The notes beneath the pieces are model-generated. The model saw nothing but the letters and a program-made list of their open reading frames with translations, did not search any database and was not told the DNA's origin. Positions 24,548-33,550 of a stretch of 64,000 nt of DNA are shown here, piece after piece; within the stretch, counting starts at the first letter, position 1; every line of letters begins with the position of its first letter. Made by a program: the position numbers and the translations under genes. The stretch lies in the NCBI GenBank assembly GCA_028289445.1, contig JANQPO010000017.1, forward strand, positions 1-64,000, given 5' to 3'. Origin of the DNA: Tepidamorphaceae bacterium (GTDB lineage: Bacteria; Pseudomonadota; Alphaproteobacteria; Rhizobiales; JAKSCL01).

Positions 24548-25474
24548 ATGCATCCGGCGCTTTCGATCATTTTCTTCACGACACTGTCGGGTCTCGGCTA
24601 CGGCCTTGCCGCCGTTATCGGCGTTGGGCTTGTGGATGGTGCCTCGGCCGCGGGGCGGATCGGCTATGTGCTGGCGCTCGGCCTGATCGCCGGCGGCTTG
24701 TTGTGCTCGACGCTCCATCTCGGCCATCCGGAGCGCGCCTGGCGCGCCTTGACGCAATGGCGCACAAGCTGGTTGTCCCGGGAGGGCGTGCTTGCGGTCA
24801 TCACGTTCGTACCGTTGGGTCTGGCGGCCATCGGTTCCGTTTTCTTGGCAGAAGTCTGGGTGCTTCCAGCGTTTCTCGCCGCGGTGCTGTGTCTCGTCAC
24901 GGTTTATTCGACGTCGATGATCTACGCTTCGCTGAAGACGGTCCATCAGTGGCACTGCGGCCTAACGAGCGCCGTGTTTCTGACGTTTGCGGTATCCGGA
25001 GGCCTGTTGCTCGCCGCTGTCCTTGAGGCGCTGACAGGCGGCGGGTCGCCGACAGTTCCTATGCTTGCCCTGATTGTGTTCGGCGTCGCGCTTGTCGTCA
25101 AGGTGATGTGGTGGCGCCGGGCCGGGGCGGAAAAGGGACCCTCGACGATCGAGTCCGCAACCGGTCTCGGTCCACTTGGTCTCGTGCGGCTCTTGGACCG
25201 TCCGCATACCAGCGAGAACTATCTCACCCGCGAAATGGGCTTTCGTATCGCCCGCAAGCATTCCGAAGTTCTGCGCCGCTTGGTCTTCCTGGCGGGATTC
25301 GCCGTGCCGGTTCTGGCGCTGGTTCTGGCTCTCATCTCCGCGCAGACTGTTGCCGCGCTGGCGCTCGTGACCGGCGTTCTGTCACACGTTGTCGGGATTT
25401 TGATTGAGCGCTGGCTGTTCTTCGCCGAGGCCCGGCACGCCGTCATGCTATACTATGGCGACAAGACAGCGTGA
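24548..25474 (+). CDS. soeC: DmsC/NrfD-type membrane anchor of the Soe-type oxidoreductase (SoeC)
   Basis: A 308-residue polytopic protein with about eight hydrophobic helices. LHLGHPERAWRALTQWRTSWLSREG is the signature of DmsC-family anchors, and WHCGLTSAVFLTFAVSGGLLL follows. It anchors the Mo/Fe-S subunits to the cytoplasmic membrane face and reduces quinone without haem. Its length matches SoeC. In this context the electrons come from sulfite oxidation, so the complex would also contribute to respiration. Confidence 0.86.
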   Translation: MHPALSIIFFTTLSGLGYGLAAVIGVGLVDGASAAGRIGYVLALGLIAGGLLCSTLHLGHPERAWRALTQWRTSWLSREGVLAVITFVPLGLAAIGSVFLAEVWVLPAFLAAVLCLVTVYSTSMIYASLKTVHQWHCGLTSAVFLTFAVSGGLLLAAVLEALTGGGSPTVPMLALIVFGVALVVKVMWWRRAGAEKGPSTIESATGLGPLGLVRLLDRPHTSENYLTREMGFRIARKHSEVLRRLVFLAGFAVPVLALVLALISAQTVAALALVTGVLSHVVGILIERWLFFAEARHAVMLYYGDKTA

Positions 25475-25510
25475 GGACGTAACGGGGCGCGAAAGAAAGG
25501 AGACGATACT

Positions 25511-26464
25511 ATGAAAGCCTGGGGCACTCGGCTGTTCGGATTGGCCGCGACCGCACTCATTGCCGGTGGTGTAGACCTTGCATTGGCGTTTCCCGAAAAG
25601 GCGGTCGAGTACATCATTCCTTTCGGCGAAGGGGGCGAGTCCGATATCTCGGCGCAGCTGCAAAAGCCGTTCTTAAAGGAAAAATTCTCGGCTGAAATCA
25701 GCCTCGTCTATCAGCCCGGCGGCGGCGGTTCGCTGGCGTGGAAGACCTTGAACACGCTGCCAGCGGATGGTCACACCGTCATGGGTGTCAATCTGCCGCA
25801 TATTGCCTTGCAGCCGCGGCAGAGCAAGGCGGTTTATCAGACCGAGGACCTGACACCCATTTACTGGTTTCATTATACGCCGGATGCGATCGTCGTGCGC
25901 GCGGACAGCGACTTCGAGACGCTCGATGACCTCATCCAGTTCGCTAAGAACAATCCGGGTCAACTGACCTTTGCTGGCTCCGGATCAGGCACCGCGAACC
26001 ATCTGGCGCAAGTCACGTTCGACAAACTCGCCGGTATTGAGACCGTCTATATCCCGTTCAAGGGAACGGGCGCCGCGGTCACCGCGCTCGACGTCGAACA
26101 GGTGACCGCGCAGTGGGGCTACACGACCGTTGGCGTTGCCAAGCGCGACACCGTTCGTCTGCTCGCCGTCGCTATGGAGGAGCGCCATCCTGCCTTTCCG
26201 GATGTGCCGACCTTTCGTGAACTCGGTTTGGAAATGGTCGGCGGTGCTTATCGCGGCATTGCCGTCCCGGCCGATACGTCGGAGGAGATGCGACAGACCT
26301 GGAGCGACATGATCGCGACTATCAATGGCGATCCGGCGTTCCGCAAAAAGATGGAGGATGCCGGTTTCGCCCTCGTCGATATCCCGTATGCGGACATGGA
26401 CGACTTCATGAAAGAACGCGTAGACTTCTACGTGGACGTCGCGATGCGGGCGGGCGTGCTCTGA
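25511..26464 (+). CDS. TctC/Bug-type tripartite tricarboxylate transporter substrate-binding protein (SlcH-like)
   Basis: A 317-residue protein with a signal peptide (LFGLAATALIAGGVDLALAFP) and the Bug/TctC features: VEYIIPFGEGGESDISAQ, YQPGGGGSLAWKTLNTLPADGHT, and FAGSGSGTANHLAQVTFDKLAGI. GAAAGGAG precedes the ATG. In known sulfolactate clusters a TTT transporter (SlcHFG) imports the substrate, with the TctC homologue as binding protein. Here the membrane parts TctA and TctB are absent from the cluster and from the window. The protein must pair with a permease elsewhere, or act as a sensor-type Bug protein. A binding pocket for sulfolactate is inferred from context only. Confidence 0.85.
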   Translation: MKAWGTRLFGLAATALIAGGVDLALAFPEKAVEYIIPFGEGGESDISAQLQKPFLKEKFSAEISLVYQPGGGGSLAWKTLNTLPADGHTVMGVNLPHIALQPRQSKAVYQTEDLTPIYWFHYTPDAIVVRADSDFETLDDLIQFAKNNPGQLTFAGSGSGTANHLAQVTFDKLAGIETVYIPFKGTGAAVTALDVEQVTAQWGYTTVGVAKRDTVRLLAVAMEERHPAFPDVPTFRELGLEMVGGAYRGIAVPADTSEEMRQTWSDMIATINGDPAFRKKMEDAGFALVDIPYADMDDFMKERVDFYVDVAMRAGVL

Positions 26465-26492
26465 TCGCAGCGCGGCAAGGCTGGGGGCGCGC

Positions 26493-27425
26493 ATGGCCGA
26501 CATTGTCGTGTCGGAATTCATGGATGAGGCTGCGATCGCTACGTTGCGCGCAAAGCACGACGTTGATTATGCGGCCGATTTTGTCGATCGATCGGCGGAC
26601 TTGGCGCAGGCGCTAGTCGACGCGCGCGCGCTCATCGTGCGAAATCGAACGCAGGTGACCGCCGATCTGATTGCCGGTGCGCCGGAACTGGCTTGTGTCG
26701 GGCGGCTTGGCGTCGGTCTGGACAACATCGACTTGGATGCCTGTCGCGTCCGAGAGATTGCGGTTTTTCCCGCAACCGGTGCCAATGATGCTTCGGTGGC
26801 GGAATATGTTGTCACAGCGGCGTTGATGCTGATGCGAACCGCGTTTCGCTCAAGCGATAAGGTGGCCGTTGGAGCCTGGCCGCGCACCGCGCTGATCGGG
26901 CGCGAGGTCAACGGCAAAATCCTGGGCTTGGTCGGTTTCGGCAATACCGCCCAGCATACGGCCCGGCTGGCCCGAGGGATGGGCATGACCACAATCGCCT
27001 TCGATCCCTACCGCCCGGCAGACGATCCCGCATGGAGCGACACAGAGGCCGTATCGCTGGATGGCCTCCTGCGCCTTGCCGATGCGGTGACCCTTCACGT
27101 TCCGCTGACGGACGAGACGCGCCACCTCGTTGACGCCTCCGCACTCGCGGCGATGAAGGATGACGCGATCCTCGTCAATGCGTCGCGTGGCGGTGTCGTC
27201 GACGAGGCGGCGCTGGCCGATGCGCTTCGTGCCGGCACGCTTGCGGGCGCGGCACTTGACGTGTTCGAGACCGAGCCTTTGACCGCTGAGGCCGGTGCTC
27301 GTTTTGACGATGTTCCCAACCTTATCTTGACGCCGCACATCGCCGGCGTGACCGAAGAGGCGAATGTTCGCGTCAGTGCGGTCACCGCTCAATCGGTATT
27401 GCGTCATCTGGAAGGCCTGCCATGA
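26493..27425 (+). CDS. slcC: D-2-hydroxyacid dehydrogenase, (S)-sulfolactate dehydrogenase-like (SlcC)
   Basis: A 310-residue NAD-dependent dehydrogenase of the D-isomer-specific family. The Rossmann motif is LGLVGFGNTAQHTARLARGMGM. The catalytic triad is visible: Arg in LVNASRGGVVDE, Glu in DVFETEPL and His in LTPHIAGVT. SlcC of Chromohalobacter is a member of this family that oxidises (S)-sulfolactate to sulfopyruvate. Sequence alone would also allow phosphoglycerate or other hydroxyacid substrates; the suy-soe-comC context points to sulfolactate. It overlaps comC by 4 bases (ATGA). Confidence 0.78.
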   Translation: MADIVVSEFMDEAAIATLRAKHDVDYAADFVDRSADLAQALVDARALIVRNRTQVTADLIAGAPELACVGRLGVGLDNIDLDACRVREIAVFPATGANDASVAEYVVTAALMLMRTAFRSSDKVAVGAWPRTALIGREVNGKILGLVGFGNTAQHTARLARGMGMTTIAFDPYRPADDPAWSDTEAVSLDGLLRLADAVTLHVPLTDETRHLVDASALAAMKDDAILVNASRGGVVDEAALADALRAGTLAGAALDVFETEPLTAEAGARFDDVPNLILTPHIAGVTEEANVRVSAVTAQSVLRHLEGLP

Positions 27426-28438
27426 CCGACGAAAAACGTGTGCGATTGCCGCTCGACGAGGCAACGGAGTATTGCGCAGAGGTTCTGATCAAGCACAACA
27501 CGAACCCCGAAAACGCTTGGTCGGTTGCCGAAGCGTTGGTGGCTGCGGAGGCCGACGGTCTCTCCGGCCATGGATTGTCGCGGCTTCCCACGTATGCGGG
27601 GCAAGCTGCGTCCGGCAAGGTCGATGGATTGGCGTTGCCAAAACAGGAAGATCGGGCACCGGCCGTCATCGCGATCGACGCTGGAAACGGGTTCGCCTAT
27701 CCGGCGATTGACTTGGCGCTGCGTGCGCTGCCGACCCGGGCGCGGATCTTCGGGCTTGCATCGGCGACCATCTTTCGCTCGCATCATTGCGGTGCGGCAG
27801 GATTGACGGTCGAACGGCTGGCGGATGCCGGTTTCGTGGCCATGATGTTTGCGAATACACCACAGGCCATCGCGCCGGCCGGCGGCAAGCGCGCGGTGTT
27901 CGGTACCAACCCGATCGCTTTCGCGGCGCCGCTCATGAGCCGACGACCCCTGGTAATCGACATGTCGCTATCGCGCGTCGCACGCGGCAACATCATGAAA
28001 GCCCAGCAGGACGGCAAGCAAATCCCGAAAGGCTGGGCACTCGATGCGGAGGGCGTTGGGACAACCGATCCAGAAGCGGCGCTCGCCGGCACCATGGTTG
28101 CGATGGGCGGCGCGAAAGGCACGGCACTCGCCATGATGGTCGAGGTGATGGCGGCCGGAATGACCTCCGCTCACTTCGCCTTCGAAGCGTCTTCGTTTTT
28201 TGCCAAGGAAGGTCTTCCGCCTGGAACCGGGCAGTTTATCATCGCCTTTGATCCGGCGGTGTTTGCCGGCGAAAACTATGGGATGCGTATGGCCACGCTG
28301 GTTGCGGAGATCGAATGCCAGGAAGGTGTCCGGTTGCCGGGTATGCGCCGCTATGAGAACCGGGAGCGCGCCGCTGACACCGGTGTGATTTTACCCGAAT
28401 CCGTTGTCTCGGAGTTCGGTCCGCCTAGGGCCGAATAG
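27422..28438 (+). CDS. comC: Malate/L-lactate-type dehydrogenase, (R)-sulfolactate dehydrogenase-like (ComC)
   Basis: A 338-residue Ldh_2/ComC-family protein: EADGLSGHGLSRLPTYA at the start, then FRSHHCGAAGLTVERLADAGFV, GGKRAVFGTNPIAFAAP and VIDMSLSRVARG, the family cofactor and substrate regions. ComC reduces sulfopyruvate to (R)-sulfolactate. With SlcC it forms a two-enzyme racemase route that converts (S)-sulfolactate into the (R)-form used by SuyAB. The translational overlap with slcC supports stoichiometric production. An alternative is a general ureidoglycolate, malate or lactate dehydrogenase. Confidence 0.8.
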   Translation: MTDEKRVRLPLDEATEYCAEVLIKHNTNPENAWSVAEALVAAEADGLSGHGLSRLPTYAGQAASGKVDGLALPKQEDRAPAVIAIDAGNGFAYPAIDLALRALPTRARIFGLASATIFRSHHCGAAGLTVERLADAGFVAMMFANTPQAIAPAGGKRAVFGTNPIAFAAPLMSRRPLVIDMSLSRVARGNIMKAQQDGKQIPKGWALDAEGVGTTDPEAALAGTMVAMGGAKGTALAMMVEVMAAGMTSAHFAFEASSFFAKEGLPPGTGQFIIAFDPAVFAGENYGMRMATLVAEIECQEGVRLPGMRRYENRERAADTGVILPESVVSEFGPPRAE

Positions 28439-28440
28439 TG

Positions 28441-30141
28441 ATGGCGGACCGGGCTCTGCTCAGCCGCATCGTTCCGGGCAGTGGACCGCTGGCGCAGCGT
28501 CTGAGACTGTGGTCCGGTCTCATCCTGTTCGCCTTTGTCCTGACCCACTACTTCAACCATGCCCTTGGCATCGTTTCGACCGAATGGATGGTCGCGGCCC
28601 AGGATGTGCGTCGAGGGTTCTGGCGAACACCGCCGGGGACCATTCTGCTTTACGGTGCTTTGATCGTCCATGTCATCTTCGGGCTGGTGCGGATAGCACG
28701 CCGTCGGACATTGCGTATGCCTGCTTGGGAGGCGCTGCAAATCGGCCTGGTTCTGTTCATCCCCTACCAACTGGTTGCACACATCATCGCGACTCGCGGG
28801 ATGGCTTCGGCACATGGGGTCAACGACGATTACATCCATGAACTCAGTATCTTATGGCCGTCTCAGGTCCTCAACCAGAACATCCTGCTGCTGGCCGTTT
28901 GGGTGCACGGCGTCCTGGGTCTGCACTTCTGGCTTCGGCTCAAACCGTGGTACCGGGAGTGGTCCTCGGTTCTGCTGTCATTCGCAATAGCCATCCCGCT
29001 GCTGGCGATGTGGGGCTGGATCGACGCGGCCCGTCGGCTGGAGTTGACGGGCCTCGACACGGGCGGGCTCACGCCGGAGCAATTTGTCTGGCTGATCGAG
29101 CAGATTGACGGCGCGCGGTGGTTTGCCATCGGACTGTTGGTTTTTGTCTTCGCGATCCCGCTGATCCGCTACATCTTGAGCAGGCTGAACCCGAGCATTC
29201 GCATCACCTATCCGGGGCGCGGTGCCGTGCGCGCCGGCAAGGGATCGACGCTGCTTGAGATTAGCCGCGACCACGGCATTCCGCATGCCTCCGTTTGCGG
29301 CGGCCGCGCGCGCTGTTCCACCTGTCGGACGCTCATCGTCGAGCATGACGGAGAGTTACCGGCGATCGGCGATGCGGAGCGCAAGGTGCTCGATCGGATC
29401 GAGGCCGATCCCCGCGTCCGCCTTGCCTGCCAATTGCGTCCGACCAGTGACCTGACCGCTCAGCCGCTGTTGCCGGCGGGTGAAGCGGCGGCGGCAGCCG
29501 GCGCCAGCCACGATGCCTATCACTGGGGTGTCGAAAAGCCCGCCGTTGTCATGTTCGCCGACATGCGCAATTTCACGGGGCTTGCCGAAGATCGGCTGCC
29601 TTATGATGTCGTGTTCCTCCTGAACCGCTATCTGGGCCTGATGAGCCAGGCGATCGAGAAGGCCGGCGGTCAAGTCGACAAATTCATCGGCGATGGGATC
29701 ATGGCGATTTTCGGCATATCCGACGATATCAAGGTCGCCGCCCGCCAGGCGCTTGATGCCAGCGCGGCCATGGCTGATGCGCTCGACGGATTGAACGCGG
29801 AGGCGGGTCTATCCGGCGATGACGCGCTGCGGATCGGTGTCGGTGTTCACGCCGGTCCGGTCATATTGGGTCGAATTGGGGCTGCTGGAGCCGGCGGTGC
29901 CTCGGCCTCGATTACCGCGCTTGGCGACACGGTGAACGCCGCCAGCCGGCTTGAGACGGCGAGCAAGGATCTCGCGACCTTCCTCGTGACGTCGCAGGCG
30001 GTTCTGCGCGCGGCGGGCGTGTCTTACGAGGACGGACGACCCTCCACCATTACGGTGAAGGGAAAACGCAAGGCGCTTGACGTTGTCGCCATTGACGATC
30101 CGCGCGCCCTGCGCATTTATTTAGCCGAACAAGCGGTCTGA
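28441..30141 (+). CDS. Membrane-bound adenylate/guanylate cyclase with 2Fe-2S ferredoxin domain
   Basis: About 566 residues in three parts. Residues 1 to about 240 hold some six transmembrane helices with His residues in helix positions (THYFNHALG, LQIGLVLFIPYQLVAHI, WVHGVLGLHFWLRL), possibly binding haem b. Residues of about 250-340 are a plant-type 2Fe-2S ferredoxin (CGGRARCSTCRTLIVEHDGE, then RLACQL). Residues of about 365-560 are a class III nucleotide cyclase domain: VVMFADMRNFTG and FIGDGIMAIFG (metal Asp pair), TALGDTVNAASRLE. The design suggests cyclic-nucleotide synthesis controlled by redox state. It touches comC (ATG 28441, or GTG 28438) and so probably belongs to the sulfolactate operon. 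Confidence 0.85.
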   Translation: MADRALLSRIVPGSGPLAQRLRLWSGLILFAFVLTHYFNHALGIVSTEWMVAAQDVRRGFWRTPPGTILLYGALIVHVIFGLVRIARRRTLRMPAWEALQIGLVLFIPYQLVAHIIATRGMASAHGVNDDYIHELSILWPSQVLNQNILLLAVWVHGVLGLHFWLRLKPWYREWSSVLLSFAIAIPLLAMWGWIDAARRLELTGLDTGGLTPEQFVWLIEQIDGARWFAIGLLVFVFAIPLIRYILSRLNPSIRITYPGRGAVRAGKGSTLLEISRDHGIPHASVCGGRARCSTCRTLIVEHDGELPAIGDAERKVLDRIEADPRVRLACQLRPTSDLTAQPLLPAGEAAAAAGASHDAYHWGVEKPAVVMFADMRNFTGLAEDRLPYDVVFLLNRYLGLMSQAIEKAGGQVDKFIGDGIMAIFGISDDIKVAARQALDASAAMADALDGLNAEAGLSGDDALRIGVGVHAGPVILGRIGAAGAGGASASITALGDTVNAASRLETASKDLATFLVTSQAVLRAAGVSYEDGRPSTITVKGKRKALDVVAIDDPRALRIYLAEQAV

Positions 30142-30185
30142 TCCCTCAGCGATCCGCCGCCCAGTCAAAATTGGAAGGACCTCCC

Positions 30186-31370
30186 ATGCCGATCCGCGAC
30201 GATGTCACGCCGCTCCTCGATGATCTGACCACCATCCGCCAGGATTTTCACAAGCATCCCGAGCTTGGCTTTGAGGAGGAACGGACATCGAAGATCGTGT
30301 CCGACAAACTGACCGAGTTGGGCCTGGAGGTTCACACCGGGCTTGCGGGAACGGGTGTTGTTGGTGTGTTGCGCGGCGAGGGTGGTTCAAATCGCGCGAT
30401 CGGTTTTCGCGCCGATATGGACGCGTTGCCGATGTCGGAAAAAACCGACCTTACCTATAAGTCCGTGAACGACAATGCCATGCACGCCTGCGGTCATGAC
30501 GGCCATACGACGATGCTCTTGGGCGCGGCGCAGTATCTTTCGCAAACCCGCAACTTCGATGGCACCGTCTATTTCATCTTTCAGCCGGCCGAAGAGGGCC
30601 GGGGTGGCGGCAAGGTGATGGTCAAGGATGGGCTTTTCGACCGCTTCCCAATGGAATCCGTCTGGGGGATGCACAACATGCCCGGCGTCCCGGTCGGTGA
30701 GATCGCCATGCGCACGGGTCCGTGCATGGCCAATGCCGATTTGTTCGAGATCACCGTGCGCGGTAAGGGCGCGCATGGCGCGATGCCGCATCAAGGTATC
30801 GATCCGGTCGTCGTGGCGAGCCACATTGTCACTGCGACGCAGTCGATCATTGCGCGTAATGTCGATCCTCTGGAGTCCGGGGTCGTATCGATCACGGCCG
30901 TCAACTCCGGATCGACCCACAATGTCATTCCCGACGATGCTGTGATGCTCGGCACGGCGCGCTCCTATCGGCCGGACGTTCAGGATATCCAGGAGGAGAA
31001 TCTGCGCCGCGTCGTCGAACAGGTCGCAGCGGCGTTTGGCGCGACCGCATCGCTTCGCTACGAGCGCAATTATCCAGCGACGGTCAACACGCCGGAAGAG
31101 ACAGACCAAGCGGCCGCCGTTGCCCGCAGGGTCTGTGGCGATGCCAAAGTCGACGTCGACACGCCCCCGAAAATGGGTGCTGAGGATTTTTCCTTCATGC
31201 TCAACGAGCGGCCGGGTGCCTACATCTTCCTCGGTAACGGCCTGGAAGGCGAGAAAGGCGGCATTGCCGTCCACAACCCGAAATACGACTTCAACGACGA
31301 TGCCATCGGCTACGGCGTGTCGTATTGGGCGGAACTGGCGGAGACGGTGCTTCCCAAAAGCGCTACATAA
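30186..31370 (+). CDS. M20-family amidohydrolase (hippurate/N-acyl-amino-acid hydrolase type)
   Basis: About 394 residues. Motifs: FHKHPELGFEEERTSKIV, GFRADMDALPM, HACGHDGHTTMLLGAA (metal His/Asp), FQPAEEGRGGGKVM (catalytic Glu) and MGAEDFSFML near the end. This is the M20D carboxypeptidase/hippurate hydrolase family, which cleaves N-acyl or N-aroyl amino acids. The ATG at 30186 follows GGAAGGA. The gene follows the cyclase by 44 bases and may be the operon's end. Its last bases overlap the convergent TRAP permease. A specific role with sulfolactate is not evident; hydrolysis of an N-acylated precursor would be one idea. Confidence 0.88.
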   Translation: MPIRDDVTPLLDDLTTIRQDFHKHPELGFEEERTSKIVSDKLTELGLEVHTGLAGTGVVGVLRGEGGSNRAIGFRADMDALPMSEKTDLTYKSVNDNAMHACGHDGHTTMLLGAAQYLSQTRNFDGTVYFIFQPAEEGRGGGKVMVKDGLFDRFPMESVWGMHNMPGVPVGEIAMRTGPCMANADLFEITVRGKGAHGAMPHQGIDPVVVASHIVTATQSIIARNVDPLESGVVSITAVNSGSTHNVIPDDAVMLGTARSYRPDVQDIQEENLRRVVEQVAAAFGATASLRYERNYPATVNTPEETDQAAAVARRVCGDAKVDVDTPPKMGAEDFSFMLNERPGAYIFLGNGLEGEKGGIAVHNPKYDFNDDAIGYGVSYWAELAETVLPKSAT

Positions 31371-33498
31371 CGTCGGGTTCGAACGCCTTGCGCCGGGCGT
31401 TCAGCAACGACCAGGCAAAGATGATCGCGGTGAGCGCGACCCCAGCGATCTCAATAGCCAAAAAGCTGGGCCACAGGCACATCGCGGCGGCAATGAAGGC
31501 CAAGATGCGCTGCGTCCAGGTCAGGGGCTTTTCCATGTAACCTTGGAAGCCCGCGGTGAAGGCGTAGAGACCGACCAGCGCAAGGGCGCAGATCAGCAAA
31601 GACTGGCCGATGGGCGCCCCGATCAGCGGTGAGAAGGCGAACAGCAGCGGCACAATGTAGAGCCCCTTGGCGACCTTCCATGACGTGAAACCCGTTGCCA
31701 TCGGCGGCGTCCGAGCGATCGCTGCGGCGGTGAACGAACACAAGCAGACGGGCGGTGTGACGTTCGAATCCTGGCTCAACCAGAAGATGATGAGGTGGGC
31801 CGACAGGAGCGCGAAGGTGAGCGTTTCCGCCGAAAGCAGGGAGTCGCGTACGACACCGGCCATATCCGGTGGGATCGCGGCGACGATGATCGTCGCGTCG
31901 GCGATCGACATGACCTGGCCGATCAGGTCGATCTTGTCCGGTGCCACCAGCATCAGGATCGCTTTTGCCTCTTCGCTGACGGTGCCGGCGGCGATCGCCT
32001 CGATCACCCGGCCTTCGGCGATCATCGCGTAGAGCGCCGGCGCCGAGAGAGTGGCCAACACCACATAGGACGCAGTCACCGGCAGGCCCATGCCAAGCAC
32101 CAAAGAGGCGATGGCAATCAATACGATAGCAATGAGCAGGCTACCGCCGGCCCAATCTGCGATCATCAGTGAGAACGTATTACCAATGCCGGCCGTGGCG
32201 ATCACGTTGACGATCAACCCGACGGCACACAACAGCACGGCGGTCATGATCATGTTCTTAGCGCCGAGCGCCAATGCCTCCAGCACCGCCATCGGTCCCA
32301 TGCGGTTCGGCGTCAGCCACGATGCGGCGATAACCGCGAGGATGCTGACCCCGGCGGCATAGGTCGGGGTGAATCCCGCGATCAGGCAGCCGATCAAGAT
32401 GCCGATTGGGAGGATGAAGCTGAGACCGCCCTGGCGCATGAGCGCGCCGACGGTGGGCCCGTCGGAGTCCGTCACGCCGATGGCGTTGCGCTTCGCTTCG
32501 ATGCGCACGAAGAACGCGACGGTGGCGAAGTAGAGTACAGCGGGCAGCACGGAGACCGCGACGATCGTGGTGTAGGGGATCTGCGTGTAGCTCGCCATGA
32601 CGAAGGCGCCGGCTCCCATGATCGGCGGCATGAGCTGGCCGCCCGTGGAGGCCGAGGCTTCGACGGCTGCCGCGAACCGTGCAGGGAATCCCGCCCGCTT
32701 CATCAACGGAATGGTGATGACGCCGGTCGAAGCGGTGTTGGCGACGGCGGAGCCCGAGATCGTCCCCGTCAACCCGGACGCGAAAACAGCGACTAGACCG
32801 GGTCCGCCCGTGAACCGGCCGGCGACGGCTCGGGCCAAGTCGATGATGAACTGACCGGCGCCGGACCGCAGAAGAAAGGCGCCGAACAGGATGAACATGA
32901 AGACATAGGTGGAGGAGATGCGGGCAATCAGCCCGAACATGCCCTCGTCGCCGAAAATCGAGCGAAATACGATCGTTTCCCAGCTCAGACCGCCAAACCG
33001 GAAAATGCCGCCGATGTGGGCGCCCCACCAGCCGATATAGGTCAGAGACAGGATAATCAGAATGGGGATGAGCCAGCCGGTGGTGCGGCGCGTGAGTTCA
33101 ATCGCGGCCACGATGGTGATCGTCGCCAGAACCCAGTCGATCGTCGCCAGGCGCACACCGGCCGCATAAACCGCGTCCTCCCGCAGCATGATGCCGACGG
33201 ATGCGCCAGCAACGACAAGACCAAGACCGAGATTGAACAGGAGGCCGGCGCCACGCTCGGCGGACTTCGCACCGAAGGCCGGAATCGTCAGCGCGCACAA
33301 GAATGCAAAGCCGGCGAAGTGTATGGCGTTCTGCAGCAGCGTTGGCAGTGTCGCCAGCACATTCATGTAGATGTGGGCGAGCGAAATCCCGACGCCGACG
33401 ATGAAAGCGATCTTGTCTCTCGGCGATGCGCCGAAGAAATGGGGCGCAAGCGCATCGCCGCCGGCTTCGATGGCTCCGTCGCCGGAGGCGTCAGTCAT
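31363..33498 (-). CDS. TRAP transporter fused permease (TAXI type, DctQ-DctM-like)
   Basis: About 711 residues with numerous hydrophobic helices. The large-subunit DctM core shows GLTGTISGSAVANTASTGVITIPLMKRAGFP and FAAAVEASASTGGQLMPPIMGAGAFVMA, and later VLGMGLPVTASYVVLATLSAPAL. The N-terminal helices replace a separate DctQ, the usual layout in TAXI systems. The start at 33498 (MTDASGDG) has AGGT upstream; the frame to 33546 is rejected. It is preceded on the same strand by its binding-protein gene. It is Na+/H+-driven by family knowledge. It could import the same organosulfonate or another carboxylate; the substrate is unknown. Confidence 0.88.
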   Translation of the reverse strand: MTDASGDGAIEAGGDALAPHFFGASPRDKIAFIVGVGISLAHIYMNVLATLPTLLQNAIHFAGFAFLCALTIPAFGAKSAERGAGLLFNLGLGLVVAGASVGIMLREDAVYAAGVRLATIDWVLATITIVAAIELTRRTTGWLIPILIILSLTYIGWWGAHIGGIFRFGGLSWETIVFRSIFGDEGMFGLIARISSTYVFMFILFGAFLLRSGAGQFIIDLARAVAGRFTGGPGLVAVFASGLTGTISGSAVANTASTGVITIPLMKRAGFPARFAAAVEASASTGGQLMPPIMGAGAFVMASYTQIPYTTIVAVSVLPAVLYFATVAFFVRIEAKRNAIGVTDSDGPTVGALMRQGGLSFILPIGILIGCLIAGFTPTYAAGVSILAVIAASWLTPNRMGPMAVLEALALGAKNMIMTAVLLCAVGLIVNVIATAGIGNTFSLMIADWAGGSLLIAIVLIAIASLVLGMGLPVTASYVVLATLSAPALYAMIAEGRVIEAIAAGTVSEEAKAILMLVAPDKIDLIGQVMSIADATIIVAAIPPDMAGVVRDSLLSAETLTFALLSAHLIIFWLSQDSNVTPPVCLCSFTAAAIARTPPMATGFTSWKVAKGLYIVPLLFAFSPLIGAPIGQSLLICALALVGLYAFTAGFQGYMEKPLTWTQRILAFIAAAMCLWPSFLAIEIAGVALTAIIFAWSLLNARRKAFEPDVM

Positions 33499-33550
33499 CG
33501 CTTGCACCTGTCGTAAGGGGCCGGGTCCGAGGACCCGGCCACACAAACAC

